Assembly: GCF_000725495.1 (NCBI RefSeq)
Contig: NZ_JNZD01000034.1
Coordinates: 62,001-126,000, forward strand
DNA: 64,000 bases
Direction: 5' to 3'
Source: Streptomyces aureus
Lineage (GTDB): Bacteria; Actinomycetota; Actinomycetes; Streptomycetales; Streptomycetaceae
Below the pieces are notes generated by a model. That model searched no databases. It saw nothing but the letters and a program-made list of their open reading frames with translations, and was not told the DNA's origin. Positions 47,701 through 54,314 of the stretch are shown in pieces. Position 1 is the stretch's first letter, and the number at the start of each line of letters is the position of its first letter. A program made the position numbers and the translations under genes.

Positions 47701-48531
47701 AGGGAAGGGGACAGTGCGGAGGCCGCCGAGGTCGTCGTCACCGGGATTGAAGACCTCATCGCAGGTAGGTTGAGCGATCCTGAGATCGGGCGACTCGGTT
47801 CACGTTTCCAGGAGCTATTTGCGCTGCTGGCCCGGCATCACGAGCAGGTCGGGCGTCAACGCATCCTCAGTCTGGAGTGGCAACTCTTGCCTGCGCTCGG
47901 GTTCGACGCGAAGGCTCCAACCCTCCACAAGACGCTGGTTGAGGACCCTGAGGCGTTCGCGGATTTGGTGACGTGGTCCTTCCGCCCCAGCGCCACTGTC
48001 GAGGAGGACACGGCAGATGCCGTCGAGCAGGAGAACGGACGCAATATCGCGAACCACGCCTACAGAGCCCTTCACACTTTGCGTACGTGTCCAGGGCTTA
48101 CGGCCGACGGGACCCTCGACCCAGTTGCGCTGCGCACTTGGGTCATGACGGCACGGACAGAACTGGCTGCCAGGGATCGTGCCAGGGTAGGTGATGTGCA
48201 GATCGGTCAGGTACTTGCTTTCGCCCCGCGAGATCAGGACGACTTGCAGATTCCGGAAGCTGTCCGAGACCTACTTGAAGAGATCAATAGCGGCGATCTC
48301 GAACGGGGTCTCAGTATTGGTATCTACAACAGACGAGGTGTGACCAGCCGGGGACTCCTTGATGGCGGAGTTCAAGAGTCGGAGCTGGCCCGGTCCTTCC
48401 GCGAGCAGGCCGAACGCGCACGCGAGTGGCCGCGAACCAGGAAGTTGCTCAAAGGGCTTGCGGAGTCGTACGAAGCTGACGCCCGGCGGGAGGACCAGGA
48501 GGCAGAGCGACGGCATCAAGGCCTGGAGTAG
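44743..48531 (+). CDS. Large protein with restriction-endonuclease-like N-terminus
   Basis: Protein of 1262 residues of a broad, unnamed family. The N-terminus (about 20-160) fits a PD-(D/E)xK nuclease: Asp57 in GGFDGIV, Glu77 in SVWELSVGG and a following lysine (Lys86), then LDGIDLWLEEAPATTAWLA. Residues ~170-330 resemble an NTPase-like domain (VVLAGREKAAADFIALL, PLILVLADP) but with no Walker A motif. The remaining ~900 residues are helical, repeat-like segments such as those used for sensing. The arrangement recalls sensor-plus-nuclease defence proteins, but this is inference. ATG 44743 is preferred: TACTGT at 44731-44736 would be a -10 box 6 bases before it, giving a leaderless transcript. 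The 260 bases upstream (44483-44742) hold no other gene. Confidence 0.75.
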   Translation: MTAWPPIDRDDLRKARGDAGFDTVLPLLIRRLIAETASGLESLDMPGGSGTAVGGFDGIVTASGPSKFVPEGTSVWELSVGGGNSKAEGDYEKRVTGPNGLATQDVTYVEVVLDAWRDARTWAARHTEDGRWREVRGYNLDGIDLWLEEAPATTAWLAAQLGKAQPGVRSLESWWTDSWLRSTRIPLDRTVVLAGREKAAADFIALLATGRSVITLGGDLRPDEVCAFVAAALEQEGILGATQMGARVLFLSDKNGIEQLVTQRQPLILVLADPALARDIPQQHPHQLVWAAMPGAPCNVKVPRLHSQVIESLLLSNGTPSERAARLGALGRRSLLALRRALAHHPEPFTPERASTLDVVRRRLLLLNAWNGDNREDRRVVGRCSGLEYEELQERARELAAASDIPFLGHQDGIWHVLAAEDAWTLLGASLTSDDLQFFRTAVLEVLTETNPTLDLDPDERWRAGVMGVRRCFSHTLRTGLTQSLALLGTLGADLRGPEGVTGDRWARLLVRDLLKQANADDTYSLWRSLGDVLTLLAEAAPEEFIEAMYEGLSGTRPLHVAMFTDNQSDNLGLGSSSPHTEFLWSLEILAWSPEHLDDAVDVLTALAVVDPGGRLSNRPLASLVGILSAWAPNTTAHAEDRIRVIRRQVRRQPALGRKLLLQLIPGSHAIQMSHPGPRFRDWKRDTVVIPHDRWSVTTAVVDLLLDELNAAPELYADLIGKIDVLPPKHRAEVAHRLTELADDLEDDDQRAVLHRALRDQVSRHQEYADAAWALPADELRPLQAACEALEPRNPVKRYAWLFQSGWITLGDIRRRDNFAAYDAELLARRAAAVGETVANGALEALVELASATEFADLVGIALAEHSEDHDQELLSWLEEGASPAKEVAAGYLRRRMWAQGNDLRDRLLSLTEAPHVQAVILRLTPDPATAWSKLAELSPEVAGHYWRDFSYFGLGSNFPRALDAARSLLGAGRPAAALDLILLYDREGDSAEAAEVVVTGIEDLIAGRLSDPEIGRLGSRFQELFALLARHHEQVGRQRILSLEWQLLPALGFDAKAPTLHKTLVEDPEAFADLVTWSFRPSATVEEDTADAVEQENGRNIANHAYRALHTLRTCPGLTADGTLDPVALRTWVMTARTELAARDRARVGDVQIGQVLAFAPRDQDDLQIPEAVRDLLEEINSGDLERGLSIGIYNRRGVTSRGLLDGGVQESELARSFREQAERAREWPRTRKLLKGLAESYEADARREDQEAERRHQGLE

Positions 48532-48607
48532 GTCCCCGCCACGGCCCATTGCGAAAGCGCATGGGAGGACGCCGGCCCCGGCGTCGGGTGAGGCAGAGCA
48601 GGCAAGG

Positions 48608-48659
48608 TACGGCGGGGAGGGGAACCCGGGTTGGTGTCAGGGTTCCCCTCCCCGCCGTA
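48608..48659. terminator. 20-bp perfect hairpin between convergent units
   Basis: TACGGCGGGGAGGGGAACCC (48608-48627) and its exact complement (48640-48659) flank a 12-base loop. It lies 76 bases after the 1262-residue protein gene and 44 before the stop of the small-gene operon on the minus strand, and should stop both. Confidence 0.85.
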
Positions 48660-48703
48660 GGACGAAAGGCTGTTATCGGTAGGCGCTGTTTCAGCGCGCT
48701 TCT

Positions 48704-49006
48704 TCAGGCTTGGTGTGGTTCGCTCGCCGCCAAGAGGAGACCGCGACTGATCGCAACGCGGAGTACATCGCGCAAGGAACGGTTCAGTTCCTGAACCAGC
48801 CGTTGCAGGTCTTCCGAGACCACGTCCTGGTCGTCGAGCGTTTCGGAGGCTCGCTCCAGCAGCTCGGCGGCCGTGCCGAGTTGGACCGATTCGATGTTGT
48901 CCGCCAGGCGGGACATGAAGCCGTCCCGGTCGTCGGTGCTCAGGTAGCAGGGGTTTCCGCCGGGGCCCGACCACGGGAGGAGCCGCAGTTCGTCTTGTGC
49001 CGTCAT
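48704..49006 (-). CDS. Small conserved plasmid-type protein
   Basis: Protein of 100 residues: MTAQDELRLLPWSGPGGNPC at the N-terminus and a helical middle (ELLERASETLDDQDVVSEDL). Proteins of this appearance accompany GntR regulators in Streptomyces integrative plasmids; the function is unknown. The ATG overlaps the stop of the upstream GntR gene (ATGA). It is the last gene of the minus-strand unit. Confidence 0.7.
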   Translation of the reverse strand: MTAQDELRLLPWSGPGGNPCYLSTDDRDGFMSRLADNIESVQLGTAAELLERASETLDDQDVVSEDLQRLVQELNRSLRDVLRVAISRGLLLAASEPHQA

Positions 49007-49746
49007 CCTTGCGTCTGCCTCTCGTCGAGGACGTGGTGGGTGGTGAAGACCGCGTCGATGCGGTCACCTGGGAAGGCCAGCAGCGCGGCCTCGACAACAC
49101 GTCCAGCGGAGTCGGTCGCGGTGCGTGTGATGGCGAGGACTGGCCCGGTGGAGCCGATCCGAAGGGCCGATGCCTCGTCCGGTGTCGCTGGACGGGCGCA
49201 CACCGTCTCCCGGATGGCGGTCGGCGCAGGACCGAGAACGGCGAATCTCTTGACCTCTTCTCCGTGCGCGGATTCGTCGTCGAGCGCTCCGGCCGGCACC
49301 AGGTCGCGCGGGATGTAGATGCGGGCCAGCCCGTGCGGTGACGATTCCTCGAAGCTGAGGCATGAGACCTCGACGACGGGACTGCCCATGGGCACGTTGA
49401 GCAAGGCTGTGAGATGTCCGTGTGCTTGAACTGTGGTGGTGCGAACGGTGACACGCAGGGCTGCTTCGGCAGCGGTCCACGGGTCCAGGGTTCCCCAGCC
49501 GCCGACGTACATGATCTTGCGAAGGGGGCGGCGGACGAAGTTGCCCTTGCCGTGGATCTTCTCGACGAGGCCTTCCCCCTGGAGTGCGGCGAGGGCGCTC
49601 CGCAGGGTCAGGGTGCTGACCTTGTACCGGTCGGCCAAGTCGGCTTCGGACGGGAGGCGTTCACCAGGCTTCATGCGGCCGGTCGTGATCTGTTGCCGGA
49701 GGTTGTCGGCGATGTCGTGAGGGCGAGGGGGCACGGACCTGGTCAC
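49003..49746 (-). CDS. GntR family regulator with UTRA domain
   Basis: Regulator of 247 residues. The winged helix DIADNLRQQITTGRMKPGER is followed by LPSEADLADRYKVSTLTLRS (about residues 10-75). A UTRA ligand domain of the HutC/KorSA type covers about 95-240. In integrative plasmids such regulators repress transfer and replication genes. The GTG at 49746 is chosen for GAGAAGG upstream and overlaps the upstream gene's stop (GTGA). Confidence 0.88.
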   Translation of the reverse strand: MTRSVPPRPHDIADNLRQQITTGRMKPGERLPSEADLADRYKVSTLTLRSALAALQGEGLVEKIHGKGNFVRRPLRKIMYVGGWGTLDPWTAAEAALRVTVRTTTVQAHGHLTALLNVPMGSPVVEVSCLSFEESSPHGLARIYIPRDLVPAGALDDESAHGEEVKRFAVLGPAPTAIRETVCARPATPDEASALRIGSTGPVLAITRTATDSAGRVVEAALLAFPGDRIDAVFTTHHVLDERQTQG

Positions 49747-49967
49747 CGCCTTCTCAGCGACCGCACGGCGAGGAGCCGGGTGCGTGCGTGGATGGTCAGC
49801 AGCTCGCCCGACTCGAAGACCAGTTGCTTGGCACCTTGGGGGAGATGGAAGAGGTCTCTCACCCGGCTGGCACGACCACTGAGTTGGATGACGTCGCCGC
49901 GCTGCACGGTGGCCGCGGTGACCTCGACACTGCCGACCAGTGCGCTGCCGGGAGCCCATGCGCTCAT
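49743..49967 (-). CDS. Small hypothetical protein
   Basis: Protein of 74 residues, beta-rich and basic: GSVEVTAATVQRGDVIQLSG and LVFESGELLTIHARTRLLAV. Probably a small barrel-like fold; function unknown. The ATG has GGAGG upstream. Start and stop overlap both neighbours by 4 bases. Confidence 0.65.
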   Translation of the reverse strand: MSAWAPGSALVGSVEVTAATVQRGDVIQLSGRASRVRDLFHLPQGAKQLVFESGELLTIHARTRLLAVRSLRRR

Positions 49968-50185
49968 CGCTCCACCTCCGAGAGAGGTGTTCGGTCGGCT
50001 GCCGGGTGGCATGGGCAGTCGCACACTTCGTAGATCACGGGAAGGTCGGCCGGGGTCGAAGCCGGGGAGAACTCCGCGCAGGCGGGGTGCGTGCCGATGC
50101 GGCAGGCGGTCGAGCGGTAGGGAACGGCCGGAGCGTCCGCGATGTGGAGATGTCGGCGAGACGGCCTTGAGGACATCGAGGGCAT
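49964..50185 (-). CDS. Small cysteine-rich hypothetical protein
   Basis: Protein of 73 residues with Cys and His in ACRIGTHPACAEF and EVCDCPCHP, which could bind a metal ion. The ATG at 50185 overlaps the stop of the upstream gene (TGATG). A start at 50212 would overlap it by 28 bases and lacks a ribosome site. Confidence 0.6.
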   Translation of the reverse strand: MPSMSSRPSRRHLHIADAPAVPYRSTACRIGTHPACAEFSPASTPADLPVIYEVCDCPCHPAADRTPLSEVER

Positions 50186-50490
50186 CAGTGGACCCCCGCG
50201 AGAGCCGGCCATGCATGGATCGGCAGGTGGGGAGCGACGACCACCGTGCGCGTGCGAGCGCGCTTCTCCCAGGCCAGCACGTACGGGCAGACGAGTGCGG
50301 CGTCTTCAGCCGCGAGCAGGTGGCGGTGGTCCCCGTCGTTGGAGCTCCGGCCCTCGATGGCCGTCAATGCTTCAACGGGGGCAGTAAAAGCGGCCGGTGC
50401 TTGGACGGCCGGTAAGGGGCGGCGGTGCCTGCCCTTTGCGGAGTGACGCGCCCTGGTGAGGGATGCGGCGCGGCGGATGCGGTTGAGCAC
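50185..50490 (-). CDS. Small hypothetical protein
   Basis: Protein of 101 residues with a basic N-terminal half and a more ordered C-terminal half (AALVCPYVLAWEKRARTRTV). Function unknown. It sits in the middle of the coupled six-gene unit, 12 bases after its upstream neighbour. Third positions are G/C-biased, supporting a real gene. Confidence 0.6.
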   Translation of the reverse strand: MLNRIRRAASLTRARHSAKGRHRRPLPAVQAPAAFTAPVEALTAIEGRSSNDGDHRHLLAAEDAALVCPYVLAWEKRARTRTVVVAPHLPIHAWPALAGVH

Positions 50491-50502
50491 GCTGGTCAGC
50501 TC

Positions 50503-50808
50503 CTATCGCTGATGGCCCGGTCCCCGGACATCGCCCGTCGCGGGGACCGTTCTGCGTACGACCGCCCAGAGGGTGCGGCCGTTCAAGCTGGTGGCGAGGA
50601 GCCCGAACCGATCGGCCTCGGCCACCACGTCCAGGACCTCCCGCCATGACGCGGCGGAGAGCCCGTCCGGCACCTCCGCCTCGACCGACGAGTGACGACG
50701 GTGTTCCTCCACTCGCGTGGGAAGCCCGAGGGCGGACAGCCGGGCGGCGATGGCCGCCGCGCTAACTCCCGAAGCGGGCACAGGACAGCCTCCGTCACCA
50801 GCGATCAC
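50503..50808 (-). CDS. Small hypothetical protein, first of the minus-strand unit
   Basis: Protein of 101 residues: AAIAARLSALGLPTRVEEHR followed by a mixed alpha/beta part WREVLDVVAEADRFGLLATS. No known function. The GTG lies about 8 bases after TAGCTT, so its transcript is probably leaderless. The promoter overlaps the first ACTAG palindrome shared with the divergent GntR gene. Confidence 0.65.
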   Translation of the reverse strand: MIAGDGGCPVPASGVSAAAIAARLSALGLPTRVEEHRRHSSVEAEVPDGLSAASWREVLDVVAEADRFGLLATSLNGRTLWAVVRRTVPATGDVRGPGHQR

Positions 50809-50819
50809 TTTCAGTGAAG

Positions 50820-50850
50820 CTAGTTAACTAGATTAGGGCTAGTGGACTAG
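50820..50850. promoter_or_regulatory. Paired CTAGTNNACTAG operators in a divergent leaderless promoter
   Basis: CTAGTTAACTAG (50820-50831) and CTAGTGGACTAG (50839-50850) are two dyads of the same type with centres 19 bases apart. On the plus strand TAGATT (50847-50852) is a -10 box 7 bases before the GntR ATG; on the minus strand TAGCTT is a -10 box before the GTG at 50808. Each dyad overlaps one promoter, so the GntR protein probably represses both directions. Confidence 0.7.
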
Positions 50851-50859
50851 ATTTTCCAT

Positions 50860-51615
50860 ATGCCTGAGCAGCCGCCCTATCTCCGCATCGCCGACGAACT
50901 CCGGCGCCGGATCGCGGAGCACGTATGGGAGCCGGGTGACCGTCTGCCCTCCCGCGCCCAGATCGGCCAGGAGTGCGGCGTGGGCGAGAACGTGGTGCGC
51001 CGGGCGCAGGAGCTGCTGATCTCCCAGGGGTTGTTGGAGGGGCGCGCCGGATCGGGTACGTATGTCGCCGAGCCCCGGCAGCGGGTGCGGGTGGTCCGGT
51101 CGGCGGCGCGGGAGCGGCGCGACGGGTCACCGTTCCGAGCCGACATGAGGGACATCGGCAGGGCGGGAGACTGGGAGAGCCGGACCGACGCCAAGGTGCC
51201 GGCGCCCGCAGACGTCGCCGCGCGGCTCGGGATCGCCGAGGGTGAGCTGTGCGTCCGGACCACGTACGAGTTCCTGGCGGACGGCAAGCCGGTGCAGCTC
51301 TCGACGAGCTGGGAGCCGTACGACCTCACCGCGGGCACGCTCGTCGTCCTCCCCGAGGGAGGCCCGCATGCCGGGGCCGGTGTCGTGAAGCGCATGGCCG
51401 CGATCGGTGTCACCATCAGCCACGCCGTGGAGCAGCCGGAGCCTCGGACGGCGACCGCTGAGGAGGCGTCACTGCTCGGCATCCAGAAGGCCGCGCTGGT
51501 CACTCACATCCGGCGGACGTACTACAGCGACGACGGACGGCCCGTCGAGACGGCGGACATCGTGGTGCCCGTCGCTCACTGCGAGATCGTCTACGAGATT
51601 CCGATCAATCGTTGA
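50860..51615 (+). CDS. GntR family regulator with UTRA domain, next to attR
   Basis: Regulator of 251 residues. The winged helix runs YLRIADELRRRIAEHVWEPG to GQECGVGENVVRRAQELLIS (about 7-70), and the UTRA domain covers 95-245. It is the last gene before attR and is transcribed toward rlmN, with 203 bases to attR. The probable leaderless promoter overlaps ACTAG palindromes, suggesting autoregulation. Confidence 0.88.
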   Translation: MPEQPPYLRIADELRRRIAEHVWEPGDRLPSRAQIGQECGVGENVVRRAQELLISQGLLEGRAGSGTYVAEPRQRVRVVRSAARERRDGSPFRADMRDIGRAGDWESRTDAKVPAPADVAARLGIAEGELCVRTTYEFLADGKPVQLSTSWEPYDLTAGTLVVLPEGGPHAGAGVVKRMAAIGVTISHAVEQPEPRTATAEEASLLGIQKAALVTHIRRTYYSDDGRPVETADIVVPVAHCEIVYEIPINR

Positions 51616-51818
51616 TCGTCGGTGGAGGCGGGGGTGGTCGTGGGTGTTGATGCCCGGCGACCGCCCGCGACTCCTCTCCTTCTCCCGCCCGTGGCCGGTC
51701 AGAGGCCCCGTCCAAGATCATTCCTGGGCCGTCCCTGGGCCGTGCGAGGTCGACAGAAGCTGACAGGGGCCGCCCAGGGGTGACCGCCCCCACCCCTCTC
51801 TGGCCTGGGGCCCCGCAG

Positions 51819-51862
51819 ATGATCTGCGACACTGGAAGGGTTATGCCGAAGCCCGGAGAACT
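51819..51862 (+). repeat. Putative attR overlapping the rlmN start
   Basis: Matches the left copy at 36583-36624: ATGATCTGCGAC (51819-51830) and AAGCCCGGAGAACT (51849-51862) are identical. The core covers rlmN codons 3 to 7, so integration there restores the protein. The rlmN start codon and ribosome site lie in or just outside the shared segment. The promoter upstream must now come from the element. The rest of 51616-51818 has no gene. Confidence 0.75.
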
Positions 51863-52949
51863 CACCTTTGTCGCGCCGCGCGGAGCCAAGAAGCCGCCGC
51901 GGCACCTTGCCGATCTCACGCCCGCCGAGCGCAAAGAGGCGGTTGCCGCGATCGGTGAGAAGCCGTTTCGTGCCAAGCAGCTCTCGCAGCACTACTTCGC
52001 CCGGTACGCGCACGACCCCGCCGAGTGGACCGACATCCCGGCCGCCTCGCGCGGCAAGCTCCAGGAAGCGCTGCTTCCCGAGCTGATGACCGTCGTCCGG
52101 CATCTGTCGACCGACCAGGACACCACCCGCAAGACCCTGTGGCGGCTGTTCGACGGCACGCTCGTCGAGTCCGTCCTGATGCGCTACCCGGACCGGGTGA
52201 CCATGTGCATCAGCTCGCAGGCCGGCTGCGGGATGAACTGCCCGTTCTGCGCCACCGGACAGGCCGGTCTCGACCGGAACCTGTCGACCGGCGAGATCGT
52301 GCACCAGATCGTCGACGGCATGCGGGCGCTGCGTGACGGCGAGATCCCGGGGGGGCCGGCGCGGCTGAGCAACATCGTCTTCATGGGGATGGGCGAGCCG
52401 CTCGCCAACTACAAGCGCGTCGTCGGGGCGATCCGGGCCCTCACCGACCCCGAGCCGGACGGGCTGGGGCTGTCGCAGCGCGGTATCACCGTCTCGACGG
52501 TCGGTCTCGTTCCCGCGATCAACCGGTTCGCCGACGAGGGCTTCAAGTGCCGGCTCGCGATCTCCCTGCATGCCCCCGACGACGAGCTGCGCGACACCCT
52601 CGTCCCCGTGAACACGCGGTGGAAGGTGCGCGAGGTGCTCGACGCGGGCTGGGGATACGCGGACACCTCCGGGCGCCGTCTGTCCATCGAGTACGCCCTG
52701 ATCCGCGACATCAACGACCAGGCATGGCGGGGTGACCGGCTCGGGCGGATGCTCAAGGGCAAGCCCGTCCACGTCAACCTCATCCCGCTGAACCCGACCC
52801 CGGGCTCGAAATGGACCGCCTCGCGGCCCGAGGACGAGAAGGCGTTCGTCGAGGCGATCGCGGCCCACGGCGTCACGGTGACCGTCCGGGACACCCGTGG
52901 CCAGGAGATCGACGGAGCGTGCGGCCAGCTCGCCGCGACCGAGCGGTAG
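51843..52949 (+). CDS. rlmN: Dual-specificity RNA methyltransferase RlmN
   Basis: Radical-SAM enzyme of 368 residues that methylates C2 of A2503 in 23S rRNA and A37 of some tRNAs. The iron-sulfur motif is CGMNCPFC, with GMGEPLANY as the SAM-binding motif; the C-terminal catalytic cysteine is in [11 protein letters not shown]. The ATG at 51843 has GGAAGGG just before it. The integrative element stops directly at this start. Its usual companions pyrH-frr-cdsA are 21 kb upstream. Confidence 0.95.
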   Translation: MPKPGELTFVAPRGAKKPPRHLADLTPAERKEAVAAIGEKPFRAKQLSQHYFARYAHDPAEWTDIPAASRGKLQEALLPELMTVVRHLSTDQDTTRKTLWRLFDGTLVESVLMRYPDRVTMCISSQAGCGMNCPFCATGQAGLDRNLSTGEIVHQIVDGMRALRDGEIPGGPARLSNIVFMGMGEPLANYKRVVGAIRALTDPEPDGLGLSQRGITVSTVGLVPAINRFADEGFKCRLAISLHAPDDELRDTLVPVNTRWKVREVLDAGWGYADTSGRRLSIEYALIRDINDQAWRGDRLGRMLKGKPVHVNLIPLNPTPGSKWTASRPEDEKAFVEAIAAHGVTVTVRDTRGQEIDGACGQLAATER

Positions 52950-53032
52950 TCTGAAGCGAGTCGGTCCGTCTCGTCGTCCGGTATGTCGACGGGGCCGCGG
53001 ACCGGCATCCACACCGTCCGACATCTTCATAT

Positions 53033-53125
53033 TCCGACAGGGGAGCGCCACAGCGCTGAGAGTGCGGGCCAGACCGCAGACCCTCTGAACCTTGCCCAGG
53101 TCATTCTGGGTAGGAAGTTCGGTCA
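53033..53125 (+). ncRNA. TPP riboswitch (THI element)
   Basis: The conserved elements are in order: ACAGGGGAGC, GCGCTGAGAGTGCGG, GACCCTCTGAACCTTG, then GGGTAGGAAG, closed by CCGA/TCGG. It binds thiamine pyrophosphate and controls the thiamine transporter genes 86 bases downstream. Confidence 0.95.
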
Positions 53126-53141
53126 TTACTCAAGCTGTTGC

Positions 53142-53178
53142 GCCCTGCCCGGGAACCGTCAGAGGTCCCGGGCAGGGC
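53142..53178 (+). terminator. Hairpin after the TPP riboswitch
   Basis: GCCCTGCCCGGGA and TCCCGGGCAGGGC form a perfect 13-bp stem with an 11-base loop, 17 bases after the aptamer. It is a candidate conditional terminator of the riboswitch. Confidence 0.7.
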
Positions 53179-53184
53179 CGCGTC

Positions 53185-53206
53185 TCTTCCTGGTCACCCA
53201 GGAGGA
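53185..53206 (+). promoter_or_regulatory. Hairpin hiding the ribosome site of the thiamine-binding protein gene
   Basis: TCTTCCTGG pairs with CCAGGAGGA (one G-U pair) around TCAC. The right arm contains the whole AGGAGGA ribosome site of the GTG at 53211. It could be the translational output of the riboswitch. Confidence 0.65.
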
Positions 53207-53210
53207 ATCA

Positions 53211-54314
53211 GTGAGCATCACCACCACCGCCGGCAGCGGCAGACGGTTCGCCGGCCTGGCCCTCGGGCTCGGCCTCGTCGCGCTGCCCGTCCTGTCCGCG
53301 TGCGGCTCGTCCGGCGCGGCGGACTCCGGCGACTCCAAGACCGTCACGCTCGTCAGCCACGACTCGTGGGCCGTGTCGAAGAACGTGCTCGCGGACTTCG
53401 AGAAGCAGTCCGGCTACAAGGTCCGCGTCCTCAAGGACGGCGACGCCGGGCAGGCCGTGAACAAGGCCGTCCTGACCAAGGACAACCCCCAGGGCGACGT
53501 CTTCTTCGGCGTCGACAACACCCTGCTCTCGCGGGCCCTCGGCAACGGGCTCTTCCAGCCGTACACGGCCAAGGGCGCGGACCAGGTCCTCCCGCAGTAC
53601 CGGACCGACCAGGCCAAGCACCGGGTCACGCCCATCGACACCGGCGACATCTGCGTCAACTACGACAAGGCCTGGTTCGACCAGCACAAGATCGCGCCGC
53701 CGCGGTCCTTCGACGACCTGGTCAAGCCCGCTTACAAGAACCTCCTCGTCACCGAGAACGCCGCCACCTCCTCGCCCGGCCTCGGCTTCCTGCTCGGCTC
53801 CGCCGCGCACTACGGCGACGACAACTGGCAGGGCTACTGGAAGAAGCTCAAGGCCAACGGCGTGAAGGTCGTCGACGGCTGGGAGCAGGCCTACAACGAG
53901 GAGTTCTCGGGGTCGGCGGGCGGCAAGAAGGCCAAGGCCGACCGGCCGCTCGTGGTCTCGTACGCCTCCTCGCCGCCCGCCGAGGTCATCTACGGTGACC
54001 CGAAGCCCAAGACGGCCCCGACCGGCGTCGCGGACGGCACCTGCTTCCGGCAGGTCGAGTACGCGGGTCTGCTCAGCAACGCCAAGAACACCAAGGGCGG
54101 CAAGGCGTTCCTGGACTTCCTGCTCACCAAGGAGTTCCAGGAGGACATGCCGCTGAACATGTTCGTCTACCCGGTCCGTGAGGGCGCGCGGGTGCCGGCC
54201 GAGTTCACCCAGTACGGTCCGCAGGCCAAGGCGCCCGAGACCCTGACGCCCGCGAAGATCGCCGCCGACCGCGACCAGTGGGTCACGTCGTGGACCTCTC
54301 TCGTACTGAAGTGA
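53211..54314 (+). CDS. thiB: Thiamine ABC transporter, substrate-binding lipoprotein
   Basis: Lipoprotein of 367 residues. The signal peptide ends in LPVLSAC (lipobox), and the mature protein is of the iron/thiamine-binding class (VTLVSHDSWAVSKNVLADFE, DVFFGVDNTLLSRAL). The GTG has AGGAGGA upstream, inside a hairpin controlled by the TPP riboswitch. Its stop overlaps the permease start. The thiamine specificity is given by family and riboswitch. Confidence 0.92.
   Translation: MSITTTAGSGRRFAGLALGLGLVALPVLSACGSSGAADSGDSKTVTLVSHDSWAVSKNVLADFEKQSGYKVRVLKDGDAGQAVNKAVLTKDNPQGDVFFGVDNTLLSRALGNGLFQPYTAKGADQVLPQYRTDQAKHRVTPIDTGDICVNYDKAWFDQHKIAPPRSFDDLVKPAYKNLLVTENAATSSPGLGFLLGSAAHYGDDNWQGYWKKLKANGVKVVDGWEQAYNEEFSGSAGGKKAKADRPLVVSYASSPPAEVIYGDPKPKTAPTGVADGTCFRQVEYAGLLSNAKNTKGGKAFLDFLLTKEFQEDMPLNMFVYPVREGARVPAEFTQYGPQAKAPETLTPAKIAADRDQWVTSWTSLVLK

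Larger units (their letters stand above)
36611..51862. mobile_element. Degraded integrative element inserted at the 5' end of rlmN
   Basis: The ~15.2 kb between the two core repeats holds, from the left, an integrase 3' remnant, defence-like cargo (37.5-48.5 kb), a unit of six tightly coupled small genes and regulators with plasmid character, and a GntR regulator next to the right end. This layout resembles actinomycete integrative and conjugative elements. No replication initiator, FtsK-like transfer gene, excisionase or complete integrase is present, so it appears immobile. The cargo reads at lower GC than the core, mostly at 37.4-40.4 kb. Confidence 0.7.
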
